Assembly: GCA_002428935.1 (NCBI GenBank)
Contig: DIYG01000122.1
Location: forward strand, 1-20,116
Source: Halieaceae bacterium UBA6060
GTDB taxonomy: Bacteria > Pseudomonadota > Gammaproteobacteria > Pseudomonadales > Halieaceae
Direction of reading: 5' to 3'
DNA: 20,116 nucleotides
The notes below the pieces were generated by a model, which was given only the letters and a program-made list of their open reading frames with translations, ran no database searches and was not told the DNA's origin. This document shows, one piece after another, positions 1 to 7,489 of the stretch; the stretch's first letter is position 1; every line of letters starts with the position of its first letter. A program made the position numbers and the translations under genes.

Positions 1-1
1 C

Positions 2-430
2 ACGGTGGTTGGGGCCGCCCTGGGTACGTCCTCCACGACCAGCTACATAGAGAGTGCCGCCGGTGTGGAAGCCGGCGGTCGCACGGGTCTTACGGCGCTC
101 ACTACCGCCGCACTGTTTCTATTGTGTTTGTTCATCGCTCCCCTGGCCCAAAGCATTCCCGCATTCGCCACGGGCGCCGCCCTGCTGTTTGTGGCCACCA
201 TCATGGCCCGGGCCCTGGAAAACCTGGAATGGGGTGATATCGCCGAAAGCGCGCCAGCGGTCGTGACCGCCATTGCTGTACCGCTGAGCTATTCCATAGC
301 CGACGGTATCGGCCTGGGATTCATCACCTATGCACTGGTGAAAATCGCCTCGGGACAGGCCAGTAAATGCCCCGTGGCGGTCTACGTGGTGGCGGGAATC
401 TTTATGCTAAAGTTCGGTTTTCTCGCCTAA
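2..430 (+). CDS. Purine permease, AzgA/NCS2 family (C-terminal part, 5' end outside window)
   Basis: The reading frame is open from the left edge and ends in TAA at 428-430, leaving the last 142 or so residues. The segment GTSSTTSYIESAAGVEAGGRTGL is typical of the AzgA branch of the NCS2 nucleobase transporters, which import adenine, guanine or hypoxanthine by proton symport in the inner membrane. What follows is strongly hydrophobic, with about four membrane spans (for example LTALTTAALFLLCLFIAPLA and the final CPVAVYVVAGIFMLKFGFLA). It lies 18 bases before a purine-type phosphoribosyltransferase on the same strand, which fits an uptake-plus-salvage pair. Substrate among purines cannot be decided from this end of the protein. 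The GTG at 5 is only an internal codon, not a start. Confidence 0.88.
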   Translation, partial: TVVGAALGTSSTTSYIESAAGVEAGGRTGLTALTTAALFLLCLFIAPLAQSIPAFATGAALLFVATIMARALENLEWGDIAESAPAVVTAIAVPLSYSIADGIGLGFITYALVKIASGQASKCPVAVYVVAGIFMLKFGFLA

Positions 431-448
431 GCACAGTCCCCGCTCCCC

Positions 449-1018
449 ATGGAAAAAACCTATATCTCCGCCAACGAGTTGTTGCTGGATTCTTTTCGCC
501 TTGCCGAGCAAATTCACGCCAGCGGTTTTCGTCCCGATTTCATTATCGGTGTCTGGCGCGGTGGAGCACCTGTGGGTATCGCCATTCAGGAGTATCTGGC
601 CTACGTCGGTGTAGATACGGACCACATCGCTATTCGCACCTCGTCGTATACGGGCATTGATCAACAGGAAAAGACCGTGCGAGTCCACGGCCTGGACTAC
701 ATCATCGACAACGTAAATGCCGAAGACGACGTGCTTTTGGTAGACGATGTGTTTGATTCAGGCCGCAGCGTCAAAGCGATTTTTGACAAGCTGCGGGGAA
801 AATGCCGGCGCAACATGCCGCAGAATATGAAGGTGGCAACACCCTGGTACAAACCCGCGAAAAACGTCACGGACATCACGCCTGATTACTACGTCCATGA
901 GACAGACGACTGGCTAGTGTTTCCCCACGAGTTGGTTGGGCTAACGCAGCAAGAGATTGTCGAGAACAAGGGCTCCCTGGCGGAAACCCTGTCCACGCGG
1001 CTTAAGTCTGCCAGTTAG
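449..1018 (+). CDS. Purine (hypoxanthine/guanine-type) phosphoribosyltransferase
   Basis: 189 residues from ATG 449. The PRPP-binding signature of type I phosphoribosyltransferases is clear: VLLVDDVFDSGRS at residues 95-107, two adjacent Asp followed by the small-residue loop. WRGGAPVG at 36-43 is the other conserved PRPP loop. The enzyme would join a purine base to PRPP to make the nucleotide in the cytoplasm. The C-terminal DDWLVFPHEL segment is the region that holds the base in Gpt/HPRT-like members. The preceding permease ends 18 bases upstream, so the two probably form a purine salvage unit. No good Shine-Dalgarno is seen before the ATG, but the N-terminal MEKTYISANELL matches this protein family well. 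Base preference (hypoxanthine, guanine, xanthine) is not decidable here. Confidence 0.88.
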   Translation: MEKTYISANELLLDSFRLAEQIHASGFRPDFIIGVWRGGAPVGIAIQEYLAYVGVDTDHIAIRTSSYTGIDQQEKTVRVHGLDYIIDNVNAEDDVLLVDDVFDSGRSVKAIFDKLRGKCRRNMPQNMKVATPWYKPAKNVTDITPDYYVHETDDWLVFPHELVGLTQQEIVENKGSLAETLSTRLKSAS

Positions 1019-1037
1019 GCGCTACACCTGGGCAGCC

Positions 1038-1808
1038 CTAGCGAGGCTGCATCCGGATCGCACCATCCATACGAATGACTTCACCGTTGGTATAGTCATT
1101 TTCAACAATGTACTGGGATAGGTGCGCAATTTCTTCCGCCCGCCCCAGACGCTTGGGAAACACCGGCTGAGCCGCAAGGCTGTCGTAGGCTTCCTTGGGC
1201 AAGGATTCAAACAGCGGCGTATGGATCAAACCCGGCGCTATGGTATTCACCCGAATACCGAGCGAGGCCAGGTCCCGAGCGATGGGCAGGGTCATCCCCA
1301 CCACGCCACCTTTTGACGCCGAGTAGGCCGCCTGGCCCACCTGGCCTTCGTAGGCCGCCACGGAAGCCGTATTAATGATCACGCCCCTACCACCGTCGTC
1401 ATTGACGGGATCCTGCTTGGCCATCTGCGCCGCCGCGAGACGTAACACGTTAAAGGTACCGATGAGGTTCACGTCGATTACGCGCTTGAAGCGCGCCAGT
1501 TCCAGCGGTTCACCACGGCTTACGGTTTTAGCGGCGTCTCCGATACCGGCGAAGTTGTTGCAAATGTGGAGGCCTCCAAAACGCTCCACCACCACCGCCA
1601 GCGCTGCGGCGGCCTGTTCTTCATCAGCCACGTTCACCTGCTGATAGAGCACGCCCTCACCCAGTTCTTCAACCAGGGCATTACCACGGGCTTCATTCAT
1701 ATCGAAGATCGCGACCTTTGCTCCCGCTCCGTGATAGCGACGCACGGTAGCTTCTCCCAGGCCCGACGCGCCCCCCGTAACCAATGCAACCTTACCGTTG
1801 ATATCCAT
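1038..1808 (-). CDS. HSD10-like short-chain dehydrogenase (3-hydroxyacyl-CoA dehydrogenase type 2)
   Basis: 256 residues from ATG 1808, with a weak AAGGAA about 9 bases upstream. It has the classical SDR architecture: TGGASGLG cofactor loop at 11-18, Asp36 after the second strand (favours NAD over NADP), NFAG at 85-88, Asn114, catalytic Ser149, Tyr162 and Lys166 (YSASK), and PG at 192-193. The blocks VIINTASVAAYEGQVGQAAY and NGEVIRMDGAIRMQPR are nearly identical to the mitochondrial HSD10 family, which oxidises 3-hydroxyacyl-CoA and 2-methyl-3-hydroxybutyryl-CoA. It is the last gene of the thiolase operon, 42 bases after the bifunctional hydratase/dehydrogenase, and ends convergently with the phosphoribosyltransferase 19 bases away. 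Short or branched acyl-CoA substrates (such as isoleucine breakdown) are likely but inferred. Confidence 0.9.
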   Translation of the reverse strand: MDINGKVALVTGGASGLGEATVRRYHGAGAKVAIFDMNEARGNALVEELGEGVLYQQVNVADEEQAAAALAVVVERFGGLHICNNFAGIGDAAKTVSRGEPLELARFKRVIDVNLIGTFNVLRLAAAQMAKQDPVNDDGGRGVIINTASVAAYEGQVGQAAYSASKGGVVGMTLPIARDLASLGIRVNTIAPGLIHTPLFESLPKEAYDSLAAQPVFPKRLGRAEEIAHLSQYIVENDYTNGEVIRMDGAIRMQPR

Positions 1809-1850
1809 GTGTTCTCGTTCCTTGCTTGTTTATGTTGCTGCGCGTTGTGC

Positions 1851-3998
1851 TTAGGCCGCCTGTTGTTGGCCTTCGGCGGCACGATCGATGGCAATCTGTG
1901 GTGGATCAAAGCGATCGCCGTAGGCCGCCGACAGCTCCTGACAACGACTTACAAACCGATCATAGCCGTAGGTGGCGACAAACTGGATCAGACCGCCGGT
2001 CCAGGGCGGCGCTCCAATACCCATAATGGAGCCGATATTGCCGTCTTCCTCAGAGCGCAGCACGCCGCTCTCCAGGCATTTGAGAGCTTCGATTACCTGC
2101 CGGAACAACAGGCGATCTTTCAGATCATGCTCCGAGAGACAGACCTCCGATTTGTAGTAGAGATCAAACAGACCCGGCCACAAGGTTTTGCTGCCGTCCT
2201 CGGCGTATTCGTAGAAACCACCACCGTGGTGGCGGCCACCGCGACCGTTGTCGACGACCATGGTGTTCACCACATCCCGCGCTACGGTTCCATCGCCCCA
2301 CTTATCGAGAACCCCCATATCGCTCCAGGTCTCCCAGGCTTTGCGAGAGAGCTCGAGGCTCACCTCGTCGTAGACCTGCAGTGGGCCCACGGGCATACCC
2401 ACGGCCTTACCCATATTGTCGATAAGCACGGGATGCACACCTTCCTTCAGAAGACGCACGCCCTCATCGAGATAGGTACCGAAGGTGCGGGAAGTAAAGA
2501 AGCCTAGGGAATCGTTGACCACAATCGGCGTCTTTTTGATTTGCTGCGTGTAATCAAACGCCTTCGCCAGCGCTTCATCGGAGGTGTGCTCGCCGACAAT
2601 GATTTCCACCAGGGGCATCTTGTCCACGGGGGAGAAAAAGTGGATGCCGATAAAGTTCGCAGGCTTGCTGCTTGCCTCCGCCAACTGGGCAATCGGTAGC
2701 GTCGACGTATTGGAACCCCAGGTTCCACCCTCGGCGAGGTAGCCCTCCAGTTGCCTGGTCACATCGTGCTTGAGTTTGATGTTTTCAAACACGGCCTCGA
2801 TGATCAGATCACATCCCTGCAGATCCTCATCGGCGGCCGTAGCTGTTATGCGTGCCAGCACCTCTGCCCGCTTCTCAGGAGTCATGCGACCGCGCTCGAC
2901 CCGCTTGTCCAGGAGCTTTTCCGAGTAGGCCTTGCCTTTGTCCGCCGCTTCCTGGGAAACATCCTTGAGGATCACCTCGATGCCGGCCATGGCCGATACG
3001 TAGGCGATGCCCTGCCCCATCATGCCCGCACCGAGCACACCCACCTTCTCGGTTTTCTGGGGTGGTACCGCTTCCGGCCGGCTCGCGCCGCCATTCACCT
3101 TATTCAGGCCAAAGAAGAAAGTGCTGATCATGTTCTTCGCCTGGGGTGTAAGGGTAAGGGCCGCGAGACCTCGAGATTCGATAAGCAGCGCTGTATCCAG
3201 GTCCAGCTTCAGTGACTGCACGGCGATATCCAAGATCTTCTCTGGTGCCGGTAGCAGACCACGGGTTTTTTGCATCAACATCGCCGTGCCGCCGGCGATC
3301 GCCTGTTGAATCTTCGGTGACGCGATTCCGCCGCCGGGGATCTTGTAACCCTTACGATCCCAGGGCTGCACGCTGGCCTCAGGGTTTTCTCGATTCGCCA
3401 GAATCCACTCCTTGGCCTTAGGCACCAGGTTCTCTGGCTCTGCGACCAACTCATGGATCATCCCCGCATCCAAGGCCTTAACCGGGTCTACCCGTTTGCC
3501 TTCCAGCAGGTAAGGAAGTGCCGCCTCCAAGCCCAGGAGCTTCGTCATACGCACCACACCTCCCCCACCGGGGAGCAGCCCAAGGGTGACTTCCGGCAAG
3601 CCAAGCTGCACGGAGCGATGGTTCCAGGCGATCCGATGGTTGCAGGCCAGAGCGATTTCGAAACCACCACCCAGAGCCGCGCCATTGATCGCGGCCACCA
3701 CGGGTACGGGCAACTTTTCTAGCTGGCGCAATTGGCTTTTGATGGTACCGATGCCGAGCATGAACTCTTCGATGCGCTCTGGGGTAACGGCCACCAGGTC
3801 GTTGAGATCACCGCCGGCGAAGAAAACCTTTTTCGCTGATGCAATCACGACGCCTGCCAGGTCGTCTTCCTTTACAAGCTTGTCTACCACAACGCCAAAG
3901 TCCGTGCGGAACTCCTCGTTCATGGCATTGACCGGGCCTTGCATATCCATGGTAACGGTGACGATACCGTCGGCGTCTTTCTCGTAGTGCATGGTCAT
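1851..3998 (-). CDS. Bifunctional enoyl-CoA hydratase / 3-hydroxyacyl-CoA dehydrogenase (FadB/FadJ-type)
   Basis: 715 residues from ATG 3998, preceded by GGAGG with 8 bases of spacing; a second in-frame ATG two codons later is less well placed. Residues 1-190 are a crotonase domain with the oxyanion region GAALGGGFEIALA and the two catalytic glutamates, Glu114 and Glu136 (by position equal to FadB Glu119/Glu139). Residues 317 onward are the NAD-dependent dehydrogenase: GAGMMGQG at 323-330, His453 and Glu465 in HFFSPVDKMPLVEII, and a C-terminal dimerisation domain. It would hydrate 2-enoyl-CoA and oxidise the L-3-hydroxyacyl-CoA. The usual length is 714-730. The thiolase is 28 bases upstream on the same strand, so the two probably act as a beta-oxidation complex. 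The motif GFFTSR carries Ser where E. coli FadB has Asn. Whether it is the FadB or FadJ orthologue is not clear. Confidence 0.94.
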   Translation of the reverse strand: MTMHYEKDADGIVTVTMDMQGPVNAMNEEFRTDFGVVVDKLVKEDDLAGVVIASAKKVFFAGGDLNDLVAVTPERIEEFMLGIGTIKSQLRQLEKLPVPVVAAINGAALGGGFEIALACNHRIAWNHRSVQLGLPEVTLGLLPGGGGVVRMTKLLGLEAALPYLLEGKRVDPVKALDAGMIHELVAEPENLVPKAKEWILANRENPEASVQPWDRKGYKIPGGGIASPKIQQAIAGGTAMLMQKTRGLLPAPEKILDIAVQSLKLDLDTALLIESRGLAALTLTPQAKNMISTFFFGLNKVNGGASRPEAVPPQKTEKVGVLGAGMMGQGIAYVSAMAGIEVILKDVSQEAADKGKAYSEKLLDKRVERGRMTPEKRAEVLARITATAADEDLQGCDLIIEAVFENIKLKHDVTRQLEGYLAEGGTWGSNTSTLPIAQLAEASSKPANFIGIHFFSPVDKMPLVEIIVGEHTSDEALAKAFDYTQQIKKTPIVVNDSLGFFTSRTFGTYLDEGVRLLKEGVHPVLIDNMGKAVGMPVGPLQVYDEVSLELSRKAWETWSDMGVLDKWGDGTVARDVVNTMVVDNGRGGRHHGGGFYEYAEDGSKTLWPGLFDLYYKSEVCLSEHDLKDRLLFRQVIEALKCLESGVLRSEEDGNIGSIMGIGAPPWTGGLIQFVATYGYDRFVSRCQELSAAYGDRFDPPQIAIDRAAEGQQQAA

Positions 3999-4026
3999 TG
4001 TCTTAGCCTCCTTCCGTTATCGTCGC

Positions 4027-5235
4027 TTACACGCGCTCAATGATCGTTGAGATACCCATACCGCCGCCCACGCAGAGGCTTAACATGCCTCGCTTCACAT
4101 CGCGACGTTCGAGCTCATCGAGCATGACGCTTACCAGCATGGCGCCCGTGGCACCCAGGGGATGACCCATGGCAATAGCGCCCCCGTTGACGTTGGTGAT
4201 CTCGTGATCGATACCCAAGTCTTTCATGTATCGAAGCGCCACGGAGGCGAAGGCCTCGTTGATCTCCCACAGATCGATGTCTTCCTTTTTCAGACCCGCT
4301 TTCGCCAGGCACTTCTGCGCCGCAGGACCAGGCCCCGTAAGCATGATGATGGGGTCCGTGGCGAGGACCGCTGTGGCGACGATCCGCGCCCGGGGCGTGA
4401 GACCAAGATCCTGACCGGCTTTTTCACTTCCCACGAGCACGGCGCTGGAACCGTCGACAATCCCCGAGGAATTACCCGGTGTGTGCACGTGGTTGATGTG
4501 ATCGAGGGTCGGGTACTTACGCAGAATAACGTCGTCAAAGCCAAACTGGCCGATCATTTCAAAGGAAGCATTCAGACCGCCCAGGCCTTCCAGGGTCGTA
4601 TCAGGCTTGATGAAATCGTCTTTCTCTAGAATGGTGACACTGCTTTCGTCCCGCACGGGAATCACCGAGCTGTCGAAGTATCCGTTGTCTCGAGCGTGGG
4701 TAGCCCGGCGCTGGGACTCAACGGCATAGCGATCCACGTCTTCGCGGCTCCAGCCTTCCAGGGTAGCGATGGTATCGGCACCGATGCCTTGAGGTACAAA
4801 ACCTGTTTTGGCGGCAAAAGCCGGATCAGAGCTCATGGGGCCACCGTTGGAACCCATGGGGACCCGGGACATGGATTCAACACCACCGGCCACGACAAGG
4901 TCCTCCCAGCCGGACGCTACTTTCTGTGCGGCGATGTTCACCGCTTCCAGGCCCGAGGCGCAGAATCGATCCAACTGCACACCGGCTACGGATTCGTCCC
5001 AATCCGCGTTCTGCACAATCATCTTGGACACATCAGAGCCCTGTTCGCCGATCGGCGTAACGCAGCCCATAACCACGTCGTCTACATAGGAGGTATCCAA
5101 ATCATGACGGGCCTGCAGGGCCTTTAACAGTCCCGCGCCAAGATCGATGGGCTTTACTTCGTGAAGGCTGCCACCGGGCTTCCCCTTGCTACGGGGGGTG
5201 CGGACGGCGTCATAGATAAAAGCGGAATTGGGCAT
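4027..5235 (-). CDS. Acetyl-CoA C-acyltransferase (thiolase)
   Basis: 402 residues from ATG 5235, with AAGGAG 7 bases upstream. It is a complete thiolase: nucleophile Cys92 in DRFCASGLEAVN, NEAFA at 326-330, His358 in GAIAMGHPLGATGA, and the proton-donating Cys388 in CVGGGMG. It cleaves 3-ketoacyl-CoA with CoA to release acetyl-CoA, or runs in reverse to condense. The length is normal for degradative thiolases. It is the first gene of a three-gene operon with the hydratase/dehydrogenase and the HSD10-like reductase, so degradation is the likely direction; the order thiolase first is the reverse of E. coli fadBA. The promoter must lie in the 5236-5410 stretch, but I could not pick a convincing -35/-10 pair. 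Chain-length range is unknown. Confidence 0.94.
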   Translation of the reverse strand: MPNSAFIYDAVRTPRSKGKPGGSLHEVKPIDLGAGLLKALQARHDLDTSYVDDVVMGCVTPIGEQGSDVSKMIVQNADWDESVAGVQLDRFCASGLEAVNIAAQKVASGWEDLVVAGGVESMSRVPMGSNGGPMSSDPAFAAKTGFVPQGIGADTIATLEGWSREDVDRYAVESQRRATHARDNGYFDSSVIPVRDESSVTILEKDDFIKPDTTLEGLGGLNASFEMIGQFGFDDVILRKYPTLDHINHVHTPGNSSGIVDGSSAVLVGSEKAGQDLGLTPRARIVATAVLATDPIIMLTGPGPAAQKCLAKAGLKKEDIDLWEINEAFASVALRYMKDLGIDHEITNVNGGAIAMGHPLGATGAMLVSVMLDELERRDVKRGMLSLCVGGGMGISTIIERV

Positions 5236-5410
5236 GCTGGGGCTCCTTCGAAAAGGGTTCAGAGGCTAGTTTTCGGACCCGGATACTGACCTCGACCCCG
5301 CTATCCCTCAATGACCCGGCGGATTAGCAAAATAGACCGAAGGTGACAGGGTGTTTGTGGCTCCAGCGGTCCTCGATGGAAAGACTGGTTTTGGGCTAGT
5401 TGTGGGTTCC

Positions 5411-5484
5411 TGCGCGCCAGGGACTACCTCCTCCGTTCACTGAAGGGGGGTGACGTTCACTCCGGAAGTAGCCCCTGGCACGCA
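5411..5484 (-). repeat. Stem-loop element 1 (minus orientation)
   Basis: Arms 5411-5431 and 5464-5479 extended to 5484 pair over 21 positions with three exceptions. On the minus strand all three exceptions become G-U/G-T wobble pairs, so the minus-strand transcript can form an unbroken 21-bp stem; on the plus strand they are A-C clashes. The 32-base loop contains two direct copies of AGTGAACG (minus sense; plus-strand positions 5434-5441 and 5454-5461), inside the frame GGAGTGAACG ... AGTGAACGGA. The element resembles the one at 5566-5638. No T-run follows, so it is not a simple terminator. Confidence 0.75.
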
Positions 5485-5512
5485 TGGCCGTGCCGGACCG
5501 ACGAGCCGCAGT

Positions 5513-5531
5513 TCGAGCAGCTTGTGCTCGA
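5513..5531. repeat. Perfect 7-bp hairpin between the two stem-loop elements
   Basis: TCGAGCA, a 5-base GCTTG loop, then TGCTCGA. It sits midway between the two larger elements. No T-run follows on either strand, so a terminator is not supported; it may be part of a composite repeat unit. Confidence 0.5.
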
Positions 5532-5565
5532 TCAACCGCGATTGCGCTAGACGCAGCCTGGGCCA

Positions 5566-5638
5566 GGCGAGTCGGGGGGTGTTCATGGAGCGAGCGTTAG
5601 CCCTACCAGCGAGCGGAATGAATACCCCTCGGCTCGCC
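5566..5638 (+). repeat. Stem-loop element 2 (plus orientation), relative of element 1
   Basis: Arms 5566-5586 and 5618-5638 pair over 21 positions on the plus strand, with 18 Watson-Crick pairs and three G-U wobbles. The 31-base loop carries two direct copies of AGCGAGCG (5589-5596 and 5608-5615) in the frame GGAGCGAGCG ... AGCGAGCGGA. Compared with element 1 read on the minus strand, the loop framework is GGAGYGARCG ... AGYGARCGGA, while the arms have diverged but kept pairing. The two elements thus form an inverted pair 81 bases apart, a layout seen in REP/BIME-like repeats. Confidence 0.75.
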
Positions 5639-5802
5639 GGAAATACGCGTCTCACACCACCCGTAGAACTTGGCATTACCGCTATTGCTCATATCAGTTG
5701 CCAACCCCGTTCTAAACCAGCGACACCCTGGCAGGCATCTAACTAGGCACTTCGAGCTCGCCGGTACTAAACGTTCAGACCGAGCAGAAAACAGAGCAAG
5801 CC

Positions 5803-7074
5803 CTAGGGAGACCGGATATACCCAAACAAATGGCCAGCAATCTTCCGCAGTTGAATTTCATCACTGCCTTCGGTGATGCGATACCGGCGGTGGTGACGAT
5901 AGTGATGCTCAAACTGCTTATAGCGAGAATAGCCCATGGCACCGTGAATCTGGATGGCCTCATCCGCCGCCTGACAGGCCAGGCGATTGGCTCGATAGTT
6001 ACAGATAGCCACCGTGTCAGAAAGCCGAGAAGCCACTTCCCGTTTATTCATTTGATCCATCTCCCAGGCGGTCTGCAGCGTCAACGCTTTTAGGGCCTGG
6101 TGTTCCCCATGGAGCTCCGCCAGCCGGAACTGGATGGACTGATTGCTAGCCAGGGGCTTGCCGAAGGTATGTCGTTCCCGGGCGTAGCGAACACTTTCTT
6201 CTATGCAATAGCGAGCCGTACCGAGACTGGATGCGGCCTGGCGTATACGGTTTTCATGGACAAAGTGTTGGGCGATGGCAAGACCCAGGTCCAGTTCCCC
6301 CAGCACCGCAGAGGCTGGCAACCAAACGTTCGTCAGACTCACCCTTGGGTGATCCGTAGGCATATTGAAGGTCCACAGCCACTCCTCGATCTGAAAACCC
6401 GGTGCATCGCTGGGCATAACAAAACAGGAGATCCCCCTGGCACTGCCCTGGTCGCCACTGGTACGGGCAAAGATCAGAATATGGGAAGCGCTGTGAGCAC
6501 CGGTGGTCCACATTTTCTCGCCGTTGAGGAGCCAGCCCGCCTCGCCCTCTCGTTCCTGCGCTTCGGCGCGAGTCTCCAACCAGGTGGCATCGGAACCGTG
6601 TTCGGGCTCCGTGAGGCCGAAGGCCACCGCCACCCGGCCATCGACACTGCCGGGAATAAATGCCTCGCGCTGTGCCGGGGAACCAAAGTCGCGAAATGCC
6701 AGGGTGGTAGGAAAGTTACCGACGATGCAGTGTTCATTCTGCAGGTCACTGTGCAAGCCGATGCCTTTGGCGGCGAGGTGCTCGCGGATGACTGCCATCT
6801 CCAGATTGCTTCCATCGCCACCACCGAATTCGCCGGGAAGGGCCAGGGCAAGAAATCCCGCCTCGCGGGCCAGGTCCTTCGCACGGGACAGCAGGGCTTC
6901 CCAATCTTCCCTGGGCTGGCCGTCGCGCTCCCAGTCCGTCCGCGCGTACTCGCGCCGATGATCAAAGAAACGCTGATTGTCGTCGACCTGCTCCAGGGGC
7001 TTAAGAACGTCCTGGATAAACCTGTCCAAATCGGCCAGCAGCTGTGGCAAACGGTTGCTGTATAGATACTCCAC
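5803..7074 (-). CDS. Acyl-CoA dehydrogenase, ACAD10/11- or LvaC-like
   Basis: About 423 residues ending in TAG at 5803. It has the family's flavin and substrate motifs: FGLTEPEHGSD (acyl-CoA dehydrogenase signature 1), the QIHGAMGYSRY segment, and ITEGSDEIQLRKI near the C-terminus, in which the Glu is in the place of the catalytic base Glu376 of medium-chain enzymes. The frame can open at TTG 7080, but the sequence CGAGGT lies directly against that codon; GTG 7074 has proper 6-base spacing from it and is my chosen start. It follows the DUF6285 gene by about 16 bases and, with the kinase before that, matches the order of the levulinate genes lvaA-lvaB-lvaC, in which LvaC turns 4-phosphoacyl-CoA into an enoyl-CoA. 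Exact substrate is inferred; a plain beta-oxidation dehydrogenase is the alternative. Confidence 0.9.
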   Translation of the reverse strand: MEYLYSNRLPQLLADLDRFIQDVLKPLEQVDDNQRFFDHRREYARTDWERDGQPREDWEALLSRAKDLAREAGFLALALPGEFGGGDGSNLEMAVIREHLAAKGIGLHSDLQNEHCIVGNFPTTLAFRDFGSPAQREAFIPGSVDGRVAVAFGLTEPEHGSDATWLETRAEAQEREGEAGWLLNGEKMWTTGAHSASHILIFARTSGDQGSARGISCFVMPSDAPGFQIEEWLWTFNMPTDHPRVSLTNVWLPASAVLGELDLGLAIAQHFVHENRIRQAASSLGTARYCIEESVRYARERHTFGKPLASNQSIQFRLAELHGEHQALKALTLQTAWEMDQMNKREVASRLSDTVAICNYRANRLACQAADEAIQIHGAMGYSRYKQFEHHYRHHRRYRITEGSDEIQLRKIAGHLFGYIRSP

Positions 7075-7090
7075 GATCAAACCTCGACGT

Positions 7091-7489
7091 TTAGGTTGTG
7101 GGGGTCAACAGAGCGTCCACTTCGGCGGCGACGGACGGCCACCGCGCCTGGGCCTGCAGAAGACCACTATAGCGAGGGTTGTCGATAGCCAGGCGCAGGA
7201 GGGTTCGTACCAGGAGATACTCGCGCAAGGTCTCCTGATGGAGTGGCTGCTTATCGCGCACGGCCCGAGCCAGACCCCCTTGCCCCGCTCGCTCATCCAT
7301 ACCCAGGGCCCCAAGGGCCTCGGCATCAACCTGCGCCAGGGTGTCACCGTGGCGCGCTTCACGCTCCAGCATGGCTACAAGGTTGCTTGCGATACGCGCC
7401 TGATAGGCGGCATAACCGGAAAGCCCAGCCTGCACGCTCTCCCCAAGAAACTCGCGCAGTGCCCGAAGCAACACTTCCGCAGACGTCAC
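7091..7489 (-). CDS. DUF6285-type small protein, LvaB-like partner of the APH kinase
   Basis: 132 residues from GTG 7489; the GTG overlaps the TGA of the kinase gene by four bases (GTGA), a typical translational-coupling junction. The protein is mainly helical by composition (ALREFLGESVQ, ARIASNLVAMLEREARHG) and ends with the conserved-looking LAIDNPRYSGLL at 100-111. I recognise it as a DUF6285 protein, a family that usually sits between an APH-fold phosphotransferase and an acyl-CoA dehydrogenase. In the lva operon a small protein in this position, LvaB, is needed for kinase activity. That this one is the functional LvaB counterpart rests on position, size and coupling, not on any catalytic motif. 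No signal peptide or membrane span is seen. Confidence 0.8.
   Translation of the reverse strand: MTSAEVLLRALREFLGESVQAGLSGYAAYQARIASNLVAMLEREARHGDTLAQVDAEALGALGMDERAGQGGLARAVRDKQPLHQETLREYLLVRTLLRLAIDNPRYSGLLQAQARWPSVAAEVDALLTPTT

Larger units (their letters stand above)
5236..5802. other. 567-base intergenic region with paired stem-loop elements
   Basis: No convincing gene lies between the end of the acyl-CoA dehydrogenase and the start of the thiolase, both transcribed leftward. Bases 5236-5410 presumably hold the thiolase operon promoter and leader; I see only a short GGATA/TATCC inverted repeat (near 5280-5306) and no strong promoter. Bases 5411-5484 and 5566-5638 are two long palindromic elements described separately, and 5513-5531 is a small perfect hairpin between them. 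Bases 5640-5802 contain no gene, tRNA or terminator that I can recognise. Short open frames here run through the palindromes and have no plausible start or protein similarity. Confidence 0.7.

Noticed and set aside
1032..1050. GCAGCC/GGCTGC hairpin at the convergent end of the phosphoribosyltransferase and SDR genes
   Set aside because: The stem is short and no T-run follows on either strand, so I do not call it a terminator.
1566..2507. 313-codon plus-strand frame opposite the SDR and the hydratase/dehydrogenase
   Set aside because: It crosses the boundary between two well-supported minus-strand genes and has no family resemblance.
5280..5306. GGATA/TATCC inverted repeat upstream of the thiolase as an operator
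   Set aside because: Only five paired bases with a long spacer; expected by chance.
5500..5540. Possible tRNA T-arm (GTTCGAGC)
   Set aside because: There is no acceptor stem, anticodon arm or CCA context; the bases belong to a simple 7-bp hairpin.
5566..5638. Integron attC site
   Set aside because: The stem-loop lacks the GTTRRRY/RYYYAAC core ends and no integrase or cassette genes are nearby.
5437..5746. Two short open frames (79 codons minus, 98 codons plus) in the intergenic gap
   Set aside because: Both run through the palindromic elements, so their repeated peptide segments simply reflect the inverted repeats; no ribosome-binding site or similarity is seen.
6100..7065. Long open frame (321 codons) on the plus strand opposite the acyl-CoA dehydrogenase
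   Set aside because: It mirrors a gene with clear active-site motifs, and its translation shows no recognisable domain; GC-rich antisense frames of this kind are expected by chance.
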